64,000 bases of DNA from Limnobaculum parvum (GCF_003096015.2 NZ_CP029185.2:3010001-3074000), one strand, 5' to 3'. Positions 53,338-61,517 are shown, counted from the first letter of the stretch. Made by a program: numbers and translations. Notes: generated from the sequence alone by a model not told the origin.

Positions 53338-53970
53338 TTAATTCTGCCATTCGGTACGTAAAGCTTGATAATTTAGTTGTAACCACTGCAATGCAATAAT
53401 TGCCGCCGCATTATCAATAATACCCTCGGTCACCCAATGGTAAGCCTGTTCGCGGCTGACGACATGAACACGAATGTCTTCATGTTCTTCCGCTAAACCA
53501 TGAATGCCGCTGGCTTTCGAAGAATCAACTTCGCCCACCATAATTGACGATCGCTCGCTGGCTCCACCCGGGCTGGCTAAATAACTGAGAACCGGCTTAC
53601 AGCGACCGATAACAATACCCGCCTCTTCTTGCGCTTCGCGACGCACCACTTCTTCAATATTTTCATCAGGTTCAATCATGCCGGCAACTAACTCTAACAG
53701 CCAGGGGCTATCGCTGGTTTCCAGCGCAGCAATACGGATTTGCTCGATCAATACTACCGCATCGCGAACCGCATCATAAGCCAGCAATACCCCGGCATGG
53801 CCGCGTTCAAAAATCTCTCTGACCACTTCACCGCTCATGCTGCCATCAAACATACGGTGGCGAAAACGGTACTCCGTCAATGAAAAAAAACCGCGAAAAA
53901 GTGGCTTTCGTGAAATAATTTCCACATCATCCTTACCTAACGTCACGGGCACAGATTGAGATAACTTCAT
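53338..53970 (-). CDS. nudF: ADP-ribose pyrophosphatase
   Basis: A 210-residue cytosolic Nudix hydrolase that splits ADP-ribose to AMP and ribose-5-phosphate, and is also known for controlling ADP-glucose. The Nudix box G-x5-E-x7-REUxEExGU is seen in GMIEPDENIEEVVRREAQEEAG. The start at 53970 (MKLSQSVPVTLGKDD) fits the E. coli N-terminus; the longer frame from 54096 would add 42 residues of no similarity. It is divergent from tolC, as in E. coli. Confidence 0.95.
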   Translation of the reverse strand: MKLSQSVPVTLGKDDVEIISRKPLFRGFFSLTEYRFRHRMFDGSMSGEVVREIFERGHAGVLLAYDAVRDAVVLIEQIRIAALETSDSPWLLELVAGMIEPDENIEEVVRREAQEEAGIVIGRCKPVLSYLASPGGASERSSIMVGEVDSSKASGIHGLAEEHEDIRVHVVSREQAYHWVTEGIIDNAAAIIALQWLQLNYQALRTEWQN

Positions 53971-54206
53971 TATTTCTTTCTCTTTTAGTCGATAAATGGT
54001 CTTATAGCGTCTATCAAGTTGGCTACGCCAGATAGCTCCAACAGATAAATGCCCAAAATAGGTAAATTTTCTGTAAAAAATGCCGAGATGGCACATAAAG
54101 CTACCTCTATTATAAGGAATACTCTGGTAGAATTTGCGACTATATTTAATATCTGACCGTAGCTATCAGTCAAAACAACATTACTGCTGTACAACAAGGA
54201 CCGCCC

Positions 54207-55559
54207 ATGAAAAAACTGCTTCCTTTGATTATTGGTCTTAGCCTAGTTGGCCTTAGCACTTCAAGCTATGCCGAAAATTTAATACAAGTTTACCAACAGG
54301 CTAAAAGCAATAACCCTGACTTACGTAAGTCAGAATCTGATCGTGATGCAGCCTACGAAAAAATTAGTGAATCCCGCGGTGCCCTGCTGCCTCAATTAGG
54401 ATTAAATGCAGGTTATAATATTAACCGTGGTTATCGTGACAACAGCGGCAGTAAAAGTGATGTTACCAACGGTACTTTGCAATTAAGCCAAACTATTTTT
54501 GATATGTCTTTATGGCGTCAGCTTAATATCACTGAAAAGCAAGCCGGTGTTCAGGACGTTTCCTATCAGGCTCAACAGCAAACGCTGATTCTCGATACCG
54601 CTACCGCTTATTTTAATGTATTACGCAGTCTGGATATTCTTTCTACTACTGAAGCGCAGAAAGATGCACTTTATCGTCAGTTAGATCAGGCTCGTCAACG
54701 TTTTAACGTAGGCTTGGTTGCGGTTACTGATGTGCAAAACGCTCAGGCACAATATGACCAGACGCTAGCCGACGAAGTGACCGCCCGCAACAATCTGGAA
54801 AACTCTCTGGAAGTTCTTCGCCAGATTACCGGAATGTTCTATCCGGAACTGAGCTCGCTGGATACCGCTCGTTTCAGCACGAATCGTCCGAATAACGTTA
54901 ACACGCTTCTACAGGAAGCAGAAAGTCGCAACCTGAACCTGTTAACTGCTCGACTGGCTCAGGATTTATCACGCGAACAGGTTAAACTGCAAGAAACGGG
55001 TCATATGCCAACCGTAGCATTTACCGCATCCAGTGGGTTATCAAACAATGACTATCGTGGTACCAGCACCATTGGCCCAGAAGATAGTATCAATGGTAAC
55101 ACTACCGCTGGCTTTACTTTGAGTTTCCCACTATTCAGTGGTGGTCAAACAAGTTCCCGTGTTAAGCAGGCGCAATATAATTATATTGGTGCCAGCGAAG
55201 CGCTAGAAAGTGCGCACCGCTCCGTAGTGCAGATCGTACGTTCTTCTTACAATAACGTTTCTGCGTCTATCAGCTCAGTAAATGCTTATAAACAAACTGT
55301 TGTTTCTGCCCAGAGTTCATTAGAAGCCACTCAGGCGGGTTATGATGTAGGTACTCGTACCATCGTGGACGTGTTAAACGCTACGACTACCTTATATAAC
55401 GCTAAACAACAGCTTTCTAACGCACGCTATGATTATCTGATTAATCAGTTAAACATCAAATATGCGTTAGGCACATTGAACGAAAACGATTTGGATTTAC
55501 TCAATAAAACGCTGGGTAAACCAAACTCGACGATTCCGGTCATTAACGTTAAAGAATAA
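54207..55559 (+). CDS. tolC: Outer membrane channel TolC
   Basis: A trimeric outer-membrane and periplasmic channel that completes efflux pumps and type I secretion. The 450-residue precursor has a signal peptide (MKKLLPLIIGLSLVGLSTSSYA, cleavage before ENL) and two repeated halves with long coiled-coil helices; LFDMSLWRQ-like TIFDMSLWRQLNITEK and FPLFSGGQTSSRV are the paired barrel strands. It is shorter at the C-terminus than E. coli TolC (493), ending soon after NDLDLLNKTLGKP. It could serve the YbhGFSR exporter in this window. Confidence 0.95.
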   Translation: MKKLLPLIIGLSLVGLSTSSYAENLIQVYQQAKSNNPDLRKSESDRDAAYEKISESRGALLPQLGLNAGYNINRGYRDNSGSKSDVTNGTLQLSQTIFDMSLWRQLNITEKQAGVQDVSYQAQQQTLILDTATAYFNVLRSLDILSTTEAQKDALYRQLDQARQRFNVGLVAVTDVQNAQAQYDQTLADEVTARNNLENSLEVLRQITGMFYPELSSLDTARFSTNRPNNVNTLLQEAESRNLNLLTARLAQDLSREQVKLQETGHMPTVAFTASSGLSNNDYRGTSTIGPEDSINGNTTAGFTLSFPLFSGGQTSSRVKQAQYNYIGASEALESAHRSVVQIVRSSYNNVSASISSVNAYKQTVVSAQSSLEATQAGYDVGTRTIVDVLNATTTLYNAKQQLSNARYDYLINQLNIKYALGTLNENDLDLLNKTLGKPNSTIPVINVKE

Positions 55560-55591
55560 ACCTTTATTACCCCTCGTCGAACATCTCTGTT

Positions 55592-55624
55592 CCCCCGGAC
55601 TCAGCGAGTCCGGGGGAATTTTTT
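55592..55624 (+). terminator. Rho-independent terminator of tolC
   Basis: CCCCCGGACTC-AGC-GAGTCCGGGGG is an eleven-pair perfect GC-rich stem followed by AATTTTTT, 32 bases after the tolC stop. Confidence 0.95.
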
Positions 55625-55915
55625 ATCTTCCTTTAGCGAAAATAGTGATTCAATACACACTTCTCTCGCCAAACACCAAAATTGTGGCTAGCGTGTCGAT
55701 CTTTGCTTTAGTTTATCGCTTATTTCGCCTATCCTACAGGGTATACCTATAAAGGGATGTTTCCTGTCAAGTGCTACGTTTTCTACCAAATAGCCAATAT
55801 ATTTATGTTCTTTTTATCCTTCCTACCGTAATGAACATAGATAAGCCGTTTTTTTTCAAATTAGCAGCGCTGGCAGCAATATGATTTTTGTATTTTACTC
55901 TGGGACTGATAACTC
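55625..55915. other. Leader and promoter region of ygiB
   Basis: With the tolC terminator before it, this region must hold the promoter of ygiB-ygiC. It is AT-rich, with poly-T tracts near 55850. I see no frame or named site. Confidence 0.4.
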
Positions 55916-56578
55916 ATGAAACGCACTAAACATATCAACCGTGACTCTTTTCGTAAATCCTTCCGTACTTATCGTTTAGCTCCTGTTGCGCTGGCAATAA
56001 GTGCCGTATTGATGCTGTCGGGCTGTGAACAGGCTGATGAAAGTGTATCCCTGTTCCAGAATGCGGATGAATGTAAACAAAGTAACCCATCAATGGGCGA
56101 GCAGTGCACCATTGCTTATAATCAGGCTCTAGAAGAAGCCGCGAAAACTGCACCAAAATACGCAACGAAAGAAGATTGCATAGCTGAATTTGGCGAATCC
56201 CAATGTACTGAAGCACCTGTTCAGGCGGGTATGGCAGCCCAACCACAACAAAGCAGCATGTGGATGCCTTTGATGGCCGGCTATATGATGGGCCGTATGA
56301 TGGGCGGCGGCTATGGTCAATCCCCACTGTTTACCTCTAAGGCAGCCGGCAGCCCGGCTAACGGCAAATTTGTTGACTCAACGGGCCGTAGCTATGGCAA
56401 TGCAACCACTGGCAGAACCATGAAAGTGGATAAGAGTGCACTGGCACCTAAGCCAGCTACCACAACAACCGTTACCCGCGGTGGCTTTGGCGATTCGGTC
56501 GCTAAACAAAATAGCATGTCACGTAGCAGTGCATCTTCGAACAGTTCATCAACAAAAAGTCGTTCATTTGGTGGCTAA
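55916..56578 (+). CDS. ygiB: DUF1190 family protein YgiB
   Basis: A 220-residue protein, probably a lipoprotein: a basic N-terminus (RKSFRTYRLAP) and hydrophobic segment end in the lipobox-like LMLSGC at about residues 31-36. The mature part has conserved cysteines (ADECKQ, EQCTIAY, DCIAEFGESQC), a Gly/Met-rich central stretch (GYMMGRMMGGGYG) and a Ser-rich tail. The function of YgiB is unknown; its pairing with ygiC is conserved. It ends 12 bases before ygiC, so the two form an operon. Confidence 0.9.
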   Translation: MKRTKHINRDSFRKSFRTYRLAPVALAISAVLMLSGCEQADESVSLFQNADECKQSNPSMGEQCTIAYNQALEEAAKTAPKYATKEDCIAEFGESQCTEAPVQAGMAAQPQQSSMWMPLMAGYMMGRMMGGGYGQSPLFTSKAAGSPANGKFVDSTGRSYGNATTGRTMKVDKSALAPKPATTTTVTRGGFGDSVAKQNSMSRSSASSNSSSTKSRSFGG

Positions 56579-56590
56579 GGTTAATTTTTA

Positions 56591-57748
56591 ATGATTCGTC
56601 AATCTATTACCGAACGCCCAAACTGGCGTGAAGTCGCTGCTGAATACGGGTTTCATTTTCACACTATGTATGGCGAACCCTACTGGTGTGAAGATGCCTA
56701 CTACCAGTTCTCACTGGCTCAAATTGAAGAGCTAGAAAACACCACCGCAGAGTTGCACCAGATGTGCTTGCAGGTGGTAGAAAAAGTGGTTAACAGTGAA
56801 GAACTGTTGACCAAATTCCATATTCCTAAACACTGCTGGGATTTTGTTCGTACTTCATGGAAAACTCAGCAACCGTCACTCTATTCTCGCCTCGACTTGG
56901 CCTACGATGGTAAAAGTCCAGCCAAGTTGCTGGAGAACAATGCCGATACGCCGACCTCTCTGTATGAAACGGGCTTTTTCCAATGGATGTGGTTGGAAGA
57001 CCAGGTTAATGCAGGTAATCTGCGTCACGATGCCGATCAATACAACAGCTTACAGGATAAGCTGATTGAACGTTTCTCCGCGCTGAAATCGCTACACGGT
57101 TTTAATCTGCTACATTTTGCCTGCTGCCAAGATACCGAAGAAGATCGTGGCACCGTACAGTATTTACAGGACTGTGCTAACGAGGCAGGTTTAGCCAATC
57201 AGTTTATGTTTATTGAAGAAATTGGCTTAGGGGAAAAAGGCCAATTTACTGATACCGACGATCGGGTTATCAGCAATCTGTTCAAACTCTATCCTTGGGA
57301 GTTTATGTTCCGGGAAATGTTCTCCACCAAGCTGACCGATGCTGGCGTTCGTTGGTTAGAGCCTGCATGGAAAAGCATTATTTCCAATAAAGCCCTGCTG
57401 CCTCTACTGTGGGAAATGTACCCAAATCATCCAAACCTGCTGCCGGCCTATTTCGCTGGAGAAGCGCATAATCTAAACCACTATGTTTCCAAACCGCTAT
57501 TCTCGCGGGAAGGTGCCAACATTCAGATTATCGAAAACGGTCAGGAAGTCTGTAAAGTCGATGGGCCTTACGGCGAAGAGGGAATGATCATCCAGCAATT
57601 CCACCCGTTACCGCGCTTTAATGACAGCTACACCCTAATTGGTAGCTGGCTGGTAGATGATGAGCCTTGCGGTATTGGCCTACGGGAAGATCATAGTTTA
57701 ATAACGCAGGATCTTTCGCGGTATTATCCGCATATTATATTAGATTAG
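56591..57748 (+). CDS. ygiC: Glutathionylspermidine-synthase-like acid-amine ligase YgiC
   Basis: A 385-residue ATP-grasp ligase resembling the synthetase half of glutathionylspermidine synthase; it probably joins an acid to an amine with ATP. LLENNADTPTSLYETGFFQW and EPAWKSIISNKALLPLLW match E. coli YgiC (386). The amidase half of the classical enzyme is absent. The substrates are not known. It is preceded by GGTTAATTTTTA rather than a strong ribosome site and follows ygiB closely. Confidence 0.93.
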   Translation: MIRQSITERPNWREVAAEYGFHFHTMYGEPYWCEDAYYQFSLAQIEELENTTAELHQMCLQVVEKVVNSEELLTKFHIPKHCWDFVRTSWKTQQPSLYSRLDLAYDGKSPAKLLENNADTPTSLYETGFFQWMWLEDQVNAGNLRHDADQYNSLQDKLIERFSALKSLHGFNLLHFACCQDTEEDRGTVQYLQDCANEAGLANQFMFIEEIGLGEKGQFTDTDDRVISNLFKLYPWEFMFREMFSTKLTDAGVRWLEPAWKSIISNKALLPLLWEMYPNHPNLLPAYFAGEAHNLNHYVSKPLFSREGANIQIIENGQEVCKVDGPYGEEGMIIQQFHPLPRFNDSYTLIGSWLVDDEPCGIGLREDHSLITQDLSRYYPHIILD

Positions 57749-57834
57749 GCCCTTTGCTCTTGACCTTAAAGAGCACTGGAATTCAGCTGACTGCGCCGGT
57801 GCGTTAAGGCCGAACGAAGGAAGAAGGAAGTCGC

Positions 57835-57858
57835 TACAACGCGGTCTACCGCGTTGTA
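57835..57858 (+). repeat. Perfect hairpin cassette in family B copy 2 (10-pair stem)
   Basis: TACAACGCGG-TCTA-CCGCGTTGTA has ten paired bases and a four-base loop. It is absent from the other family B copy. Confidence 0.85.
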
Positions 57859-57883
57859 CAGCGCTTGCGCTGGCCCGCAAGGG

Positions 57884-57910
57884 TGAATACATCATGAAAT
57901 GATGTATTCA
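57884..57910 (+). repeat. Perfect hairpin cassette in family B copy 2 (12-pair stem)
   Basis: TGAATACATCAT-GAA-ATGATGTATTCA has twelve paired bases with a three-base loop. It sits next to the GCGCTGGCCCGC anchor, which here is inverted relative to family A copies. No T run follows, so it is not a typical terminator. Confidence 0.85.
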
Positions 57911-58049
57911 TAGCGCGACCTGAATTCGTGTGCGAAGGCACGGGTGTGCAGAGGGTATTCGCCTTTAATACCCTCAGCTCGGCCGCCGCACGAAACTCAA
58001 TTTGAACTCATTTCCTTTAGTGGACGAAACTAACCCCGGTTCTAATTAG

Positions 58050-58832
58050 CTATCCCACTTTAACCGACAACATACTCAACGATCCCATTACGATACCATC
58101 CACCGGTATGCTCACAGGTTCGTTATATTCCCGTGCTCCCAGCACATACAGCAACGGTAAATAGTGTTCTGGTGTCGGGCAGGCCAGATATGCATCCGGG
58201 TTATCGATAAAGTTAACTAATGGATGGTTATCCCCCTGCCAGCTCAAGTTATCGCGTACAAAACTGTCGAAGCGTTCAGCCCAATCAAAAGGCTGCTGGT
58301 TACCCTGCCATCTTGCCATTCGCAGATTGTGTACCACGTTACCGCTGGCAACAATCATGACGCCTTCACGGCGTAAAGCAGATAATTTTTTCCCCAGTTG
58401 GTAGTGATAAGCAGCCGGCTGTGTGGCATCAATACTTAACTGAACCACCGGAATGTCAGCATCAGGGTACATTTTGATTAATACACCCCACGAGCCATGA
58501 TCCAATCCCCATTCGGTCATATCGGCAATAACAGGAACCGGTGCCAGTAATTGTTGAACTCGTGCCGCCAGTTCAGGTGAACCTTCTGCTGGATATTGAG
58601 TATCAAATAGCGCCTGCGGGAAACCACCAAAGTCATGGATAGTTTTGGGATGATCCATTGCCGTAACTGCCGTTCCACGGGTATACCAATGGGCCGAAAC
58701 CGCAAGAATCACTTTAGGACGCGGTAAGCTATTACCCAAATTGCGCCATGCTTGAGTATAACTATTTTCTTCCAGTACGTTCATCGGGCTACCGTGCCCC
58801 AAAAACAGGGCAGGCATTACGTTGCTGTTCAT
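58050..58832 (-). CDS. ygiD: 4,5-DOPA extradiol dioxygenase YgiD
   Basis: A 260-residue cytosolic non-heme metal dioxygenase of the LigB-like family, known in E. coli to open the ring of L-DOPA in vitro. Metal-binding histidines lie in LFLGHGSPMN, SAHWYTRG and WGLDHGSWG; a later one lies in ASGNVVHN. It is leftward, divergent from zupT. Its physiological substrate is not established. Confidence 0.92.
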   Translation of the reverse strand: MNSNVMPALFLGHGSPMNVLEENSYTQAWRNLGNSLPRPKVILAVSAHWYTRGTAVTAMDHPKTIHDFGGFPQALFDTQYPAEGSPELAARVQQLLAPVPVIADMTEWGLDHGSWGVLIKMYPDADIPVVQLSIDATQPAAYHYQLGKKLSALRREGVMIVASGNVVHNLRMARWQGNQQPFDWAERFDSFVRDNLSWQGDNHPLVNFIDNPDAYLACPTPEHYLPLLYVLGAREYNEPVSIPVDGIVMGSLSMLSVKVG

Positions 58833-59149
58833 TATTCTTCCTCTGTTTTTAGTTCAGGTTGATTATCCTGATAGCTGATGCTATTTACTTAAGGGAGATT
58901 AACCGAATCAGAACCTCAATTCGGGATTAAAATTAATTGTTCGTTATGATGGATTTGTGTTGTAACAATAGGTGATATCTTAAGCTTTATCCTGTTGTTT
59001 AAAAGAGGATAAGCCTGACAGATACCGTCAAAAAAATTGAATAACCACCAATTTATTCGCCCTATTAAATAAATTGCTATTGTATATTCGATATTTCCAT
59101 CAGGTTTGCTATCATCGCTGATGATAATCATTCTCATATAAGGAATTCT
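58833..59149. other. Divergent control region between ygiD and zupT
   Basis: The 317-base gap carries two divergent promoters. It ends in a Fur-like palindrome just ahead of zupT. The rest is AT-rich with no frame or other recognised site. Confidence 0.4.
59117..59135. promoter_or_regulatory. Fur-box-like operator upstream of zupT
   Basis: The 19-base GCTGATGATAATCATTCTC matches the Fur consensus GATAATGATAATCATTATC at 16 positions, including the central GATAATCATT. It ends 14 bases before the zupT start codon, where bound Fur could block the promoter or ribosome loading. A Zur site looks different, so iron control is the better reading. Confidence 0.65.
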
Positions 59150-59917
59150 ATGTCAGTTCCATTAATTCTTACTGTACTTGCCGGAGGCTCTACCTTTATA
59201 GGTGCTTTTCTGGGGATAATTGGTCAAAAACCATCAAATCGCGTACTGGCGTTCGCACTAGGTTTTGCCGCTGGTATTATGCTGTTAATCTCCCTGATGG
59301 AAATGCTGCCCGCGTCACTCAATACGCCAGGAATGTCACCGGTATTGGGGTACAGCATGTTTATTATTGGACTACTTGGCTACTTCCTACTGGACCGCAT
59401 GCTGCCCCATCAACATGCTCACGATCTGACACCCGGTAAAATACCCTCTCGTAATCTGAAACGTACTGCCATTTTGCTAACCTTAGGCATCAGCCTACAC
59501 AACTTTCCTGAAGGTATCGCCACCTTCGTGACCGCCAGTACTAATTGGGAACTGGGTTTAGGAATTGCGCTAGCGGTCGCGATTCATAATATTCCTGAAG
59601 GTTTAGCGGTGGCGGGTCCGGTGTATGCTGCTACGGGCTCAAAGCGCACGGCATTGATCTGGGCGGGTCTTTCTGGCGTTGCTGAAATTATTGGTGGCCT
59701 GTTTGCCTTCTTGTTACTTGGTCCGAACGTTTCGCCGATAATTATGGCTTCGATTATGTCGGCAGTTGCTGGGATTATGGTAGCGCTATCGGTTGATGAA
59801 CTGATGCCGTTAGCCAAAGAGATAGATCCCAATAATAATCCAAGTTACGGTATTCTTTGTGGTATGTCAGTGATGGGATTGAGCTTAATGATGTTGCAGT
59901 TGTGGACTGTTGGGTAA
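59150..59917 (+). CDS. zupT: Zinc transporter ZupT
   Basis: A 255-residue inner-membrane ZIP-family transporter with eight helices that imports zinc and, in E. coli, also iron and manganese. The metal-path motifs are SLHNFPEGIATF in helix 4 and AIHNIPEGLAVA in helix 5, with a short histidine cluster in LPHQHAHD. AAGGAATT precedes the ATG. A Fur-like operator stands directly upstream, suggesting that its expression follows iron supply; E. coli zupT is usually described as constitutive. Confidence 0.95.
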   Translation: MSVPLILTVLAGGSTFIGAFLGIIGQKPSNRVLAFALGFAAGIMLLISLMEMLPASLNTPGMSPVLGYSMFIIGLLGYFLLDRMLPHQHAHDLTPGKIPSRNLKRTAILLTLGISLHNFPEGIATFVTASTNWELGLGIALAVAIHNIPEGLAVAGPVYAATGSKRTALIWAGLSGVAEIIGGLFAFLLLGPNVSPIIMASIMSAVAGIMVALSVDELMPLAKEIDPNNNPSYGILCGMSVMGLSLMMLQLWTVG

Positions 59918-59949
59918 TTTATTCTTTTTTGGGTTTTTTATTAGCATCT

Positions 59950-60058
59950 GAGGATATTCCGGCCGTAAAAGCAATGTGCTTATATCACCTTAGTACCCGG
60001 CCGGGGAGCATCTGTATTTAGCCTCTGAGTGCGTCGGGCCAAGCCCGATGATCAATTC
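59950..60058 (+). repeat. Family A intergenic repeat, copy 5 (truncated)
   Basis: The core at 59959-60004 runs CCGGCCG to CGGCCGG and is followed by CATCTGTATTTAGC and the hairpin TCGGGC-CAA-GCCCGA (60034-60048). It then meets a partial copy of the ribB terminator (60059), so the rest of the unit is absent. Confidence 0.85.
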
Positions 60059-60090
60059 CATCAGTCATAATAGAAGCCGCATTAGCGGCT
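60059..60090 (-). terminator. Duplicated, decayed copy of the ribB terminator
   Basis: CATCAGTCATAATAGAAGCC with the stem GCCGC-ATTA-GCGGC repeats the sequence at 60354-60385 with few changes, 295 bases away. On the right arm the T run is lost (GCTCAGAC), so this copy is probably weak. The right repeat copy lies between the two. Confidence 0.6.
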
Positions 60091-60123
60091 CAGACTGCTG
60101 ACCAACCTAATAAATTAGCACCT

Positions 60124-60316
60124 GTAAATATTCCGGCCGTAAAAACGATATTGCCCAAATCACCTTCGTGCTGGGCCGGAAGATCGTCTGTACTTAGCTG
60201 TTGAGTACGGAGGGCCTGGCCGGGTTAGGGGCAGGGTGAAACACCGTAAGGTGTTTCACCCTGCGGGCCAGCGCAAGCGCCAAGTCGACCCCAACACCCG
60301 TCCCTCCCGTCGATTA
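60124..60316 (+). repeat. Family A intergenic repeat, copy 6 (long form)
   Basis: The core at 60133-60179 (CCGGCCG to GGGCCGG) is followed by AAGATCGTCTGTACTTAGC, the GGCCTGGCCGGG segment, a 15-pair hairpin, the GCGGGCCAGCGCAAGCGCC anchor and AAGTCGACCCC. It ends in TCCCTCCCGTCGATTAGC. Module order matches copy 2. Confidence 0.88.
60231..60264 (+). repeat. Perfect 15-pair hairpin cassette in family A copy 6
   Basis: GCAGGGTGAAACACC-GTAA-GGTGTTTCACCCTGC pairs over fifteen bases with a four-base loop. In copy 2 the same place has only one related arm (GCAGTTATGAAACACC, near 7520), so the hairpin is a variable module. Confidence 0.9.
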
Positions 60317-60353
60317 GCTATCTTAAGAGCTAAACTGAACTAGCAGACTTTGT

Positions 60354-60393
60354 CATCAGTCATAATAAAAGCCGCTAATGCGGCTTTTATTAT
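60354..60393 (-). terminator. Terminator of ribB (possibly bidirectional)
   Basis: ATAATAAAAGCCGC-TAAT-GCGGCTTTTATTAT is a 14-pair perfect stem with T-rich arms on both sides. It begins 12 bases past the ribB stop codon on the minus strand. Confidence 0.85.
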
Positions 60394-60404
60394 CAATATA
60401 ACAA

Positions 60405-61058
60405 TCAGCTGGCTTTTCTGGCCTGCTGCTCAATATACATCACCAGATCTTCAATAGTGACCACCGGCATATTATGTTGTTTACCAAACTCAATAACCTG
60501 TGGTGCATTTGCCATGCTGCCATCGTCGTTGGTAAGTTCACAGAGTACACCTGCTGGTTTAAATCCAGCCAGAGTAACTAAATCGATTGTCGCTTCAGTA
60601 TGACCACGACGAGTTAATACACCACCGGTACGGGCACATAATGGAAAAACGTGGCCCGGGCTGTGCAGGCTGTTGGCCGTTGCGCCATCAGCAATAGCGG
60701 CACGAATCGTGGTAATACGGTCAGATGCAGAAACGCCGGTTGTCACCCCTTCAGCCGCTTCGATAGTGACGGTAAACGCCGTCTGATAGCGGCTAGAGTT
60801 AGCCGGAACCATCATCGGTAGATCCAGCTGTTCACGGGTTTGTTCGTTGATACACAGACAAACGATACCACTGCCATGACGAATGGTCAGTGCCATTTGC
60901 TCAACGGTCATGGTTTCAGCGGCAAAAATCATGTCGCCTTCGTTTTCACGGTTTTCATCGTCAAGTACCATAACGCCACGACCGTCGCGCAATGCATCCA
61001 GCGCAAGTTCAACGCGAGCAATTGGGGTACCGTATTCGGAAAGTAATGTCTGATTCAT
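60405..61058 (-). CDS. ribB: 3,4-dihydroxy-2-butanone 4-phosphate synthase
   Basis: A 217-residue cytosolic enzyme that converts ribulose-5-phosphate to 3,4-dihydroxy-2-butanone 4-phosphate and formate, for riboflavin synthesis. The acidic metal loop DDENRENEGD is complete, as are LHSPGHVFPL and GHTEATIDL. Length equals that of E. coli RibB. The GTP cyclohydrolase II part found in fused enzymes is absent. An FMN riboswitch lies in the leader, so the gene is shut off when FMN is plentiful. Confidence 0.96.
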   Translation of the reverse strand: MNQTLLSEYGTPIARVELALDALRDGRGVMVLDDENRENEGDMIFAAETMTVEQMALTIRHGSGIVCLCINEQTREQLDLPMMVPANSSRYQTAFTVTIEAAEGVTTGVSASDRITTIRAAIADGATANSLHSPGHVFPLCARTGGVLTRRGHTEATIDLVTLAGFKPAGVLCELTNDDGSMANAPQVIEFGKQHNMPVVTIEDLVMYIEQQARKAS

Positions 61059-61167
61059 GGTAAAATAACCTCTTAATTAATATGGATTACCAGAATCAGG
61101 GCAGCTTAGGAAGCAGGCGAAAAGCCTAAAATAACGTAAGGCGAGCGAATGCCCGACCATTGTCATT

Positions 61168-61330
61168 ACTCTCTCCCATCCGGACTATAACCGTCGGCCC
61201 CGGAATTACACCGGATCTGCTGACCTTGAAGCTAACTTTCATCAGATTCAAGCGCTCGCGGGCTTTCATCTCGCCATCAGGCTTAATGATTTACCGCCGG
61301 TGGGGATTTCCACCCCGCCCTGAGAATAAG
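61168..61330 (-). promoter_or_regulatory. FMN riboswitch (RFN element) in the ribB leader
   Basis: Read leftward from about 61328, TCTCAGGGCGGGG, GTGGAAATCCCCACCGGCGG, GCCTGATGGCGAGATG, AGCCCGCGAGCG and CCGACGGTTATAGTCCGGAT occur in the order expected of the FMN aptamer. The element ends near GGGAGAGAGTAATG, about 110 bases before ribB. In E. coli the same leader yields the SroG RNA. Expression-platform helices were not resolved. Confidence 0.93.
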
Positions 61331-61517
61331 CGTGTTCACTATAACGCTTATTAATATCAGCGGCAATATGGACAGGGCAATCTTAGCCTCTGAATTTGAC
61401 AGACCCAAGACACACCACTATCAAATGTTTATACTCTGCAAAACAAGCGGTAAACTAAAGGCTATCTCTTAATCAATGGGATTAAATAAGATGCCATCAA
61501 CCCTCAAAGGTAGACCA

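Larger units (their letters stand above)
57749..57995 (+). repeat. Family B intergenic repeat, copy 2
   Basis: It begins CCCTTTGCTCTTG and AAAGAGCACTGGAATTCAGC, and holds the CGAACGAAGG block, two inserted perfect hairpins and GACCTGAATTCGTGTGCGAA. GAATTCAG (57779-57786) can pair with CTGAATTC (57920-57927). The last hairpin, GAGGGTATT to AATACCCTC (57951-57959 and 57967-57975), corresponds to GCAGAGGGGC/GCCCCTCTGC in the tandem array, with changed bases on both arms. It fills the gap between ygiC and convergent ygiD. Confidence 0.85.

Noticed and set aside
53971..54096. 42-residue N-terminal extension of NudF
   Set aside because: Not similar to NudF and lies in the divergent promoter region with tolC.
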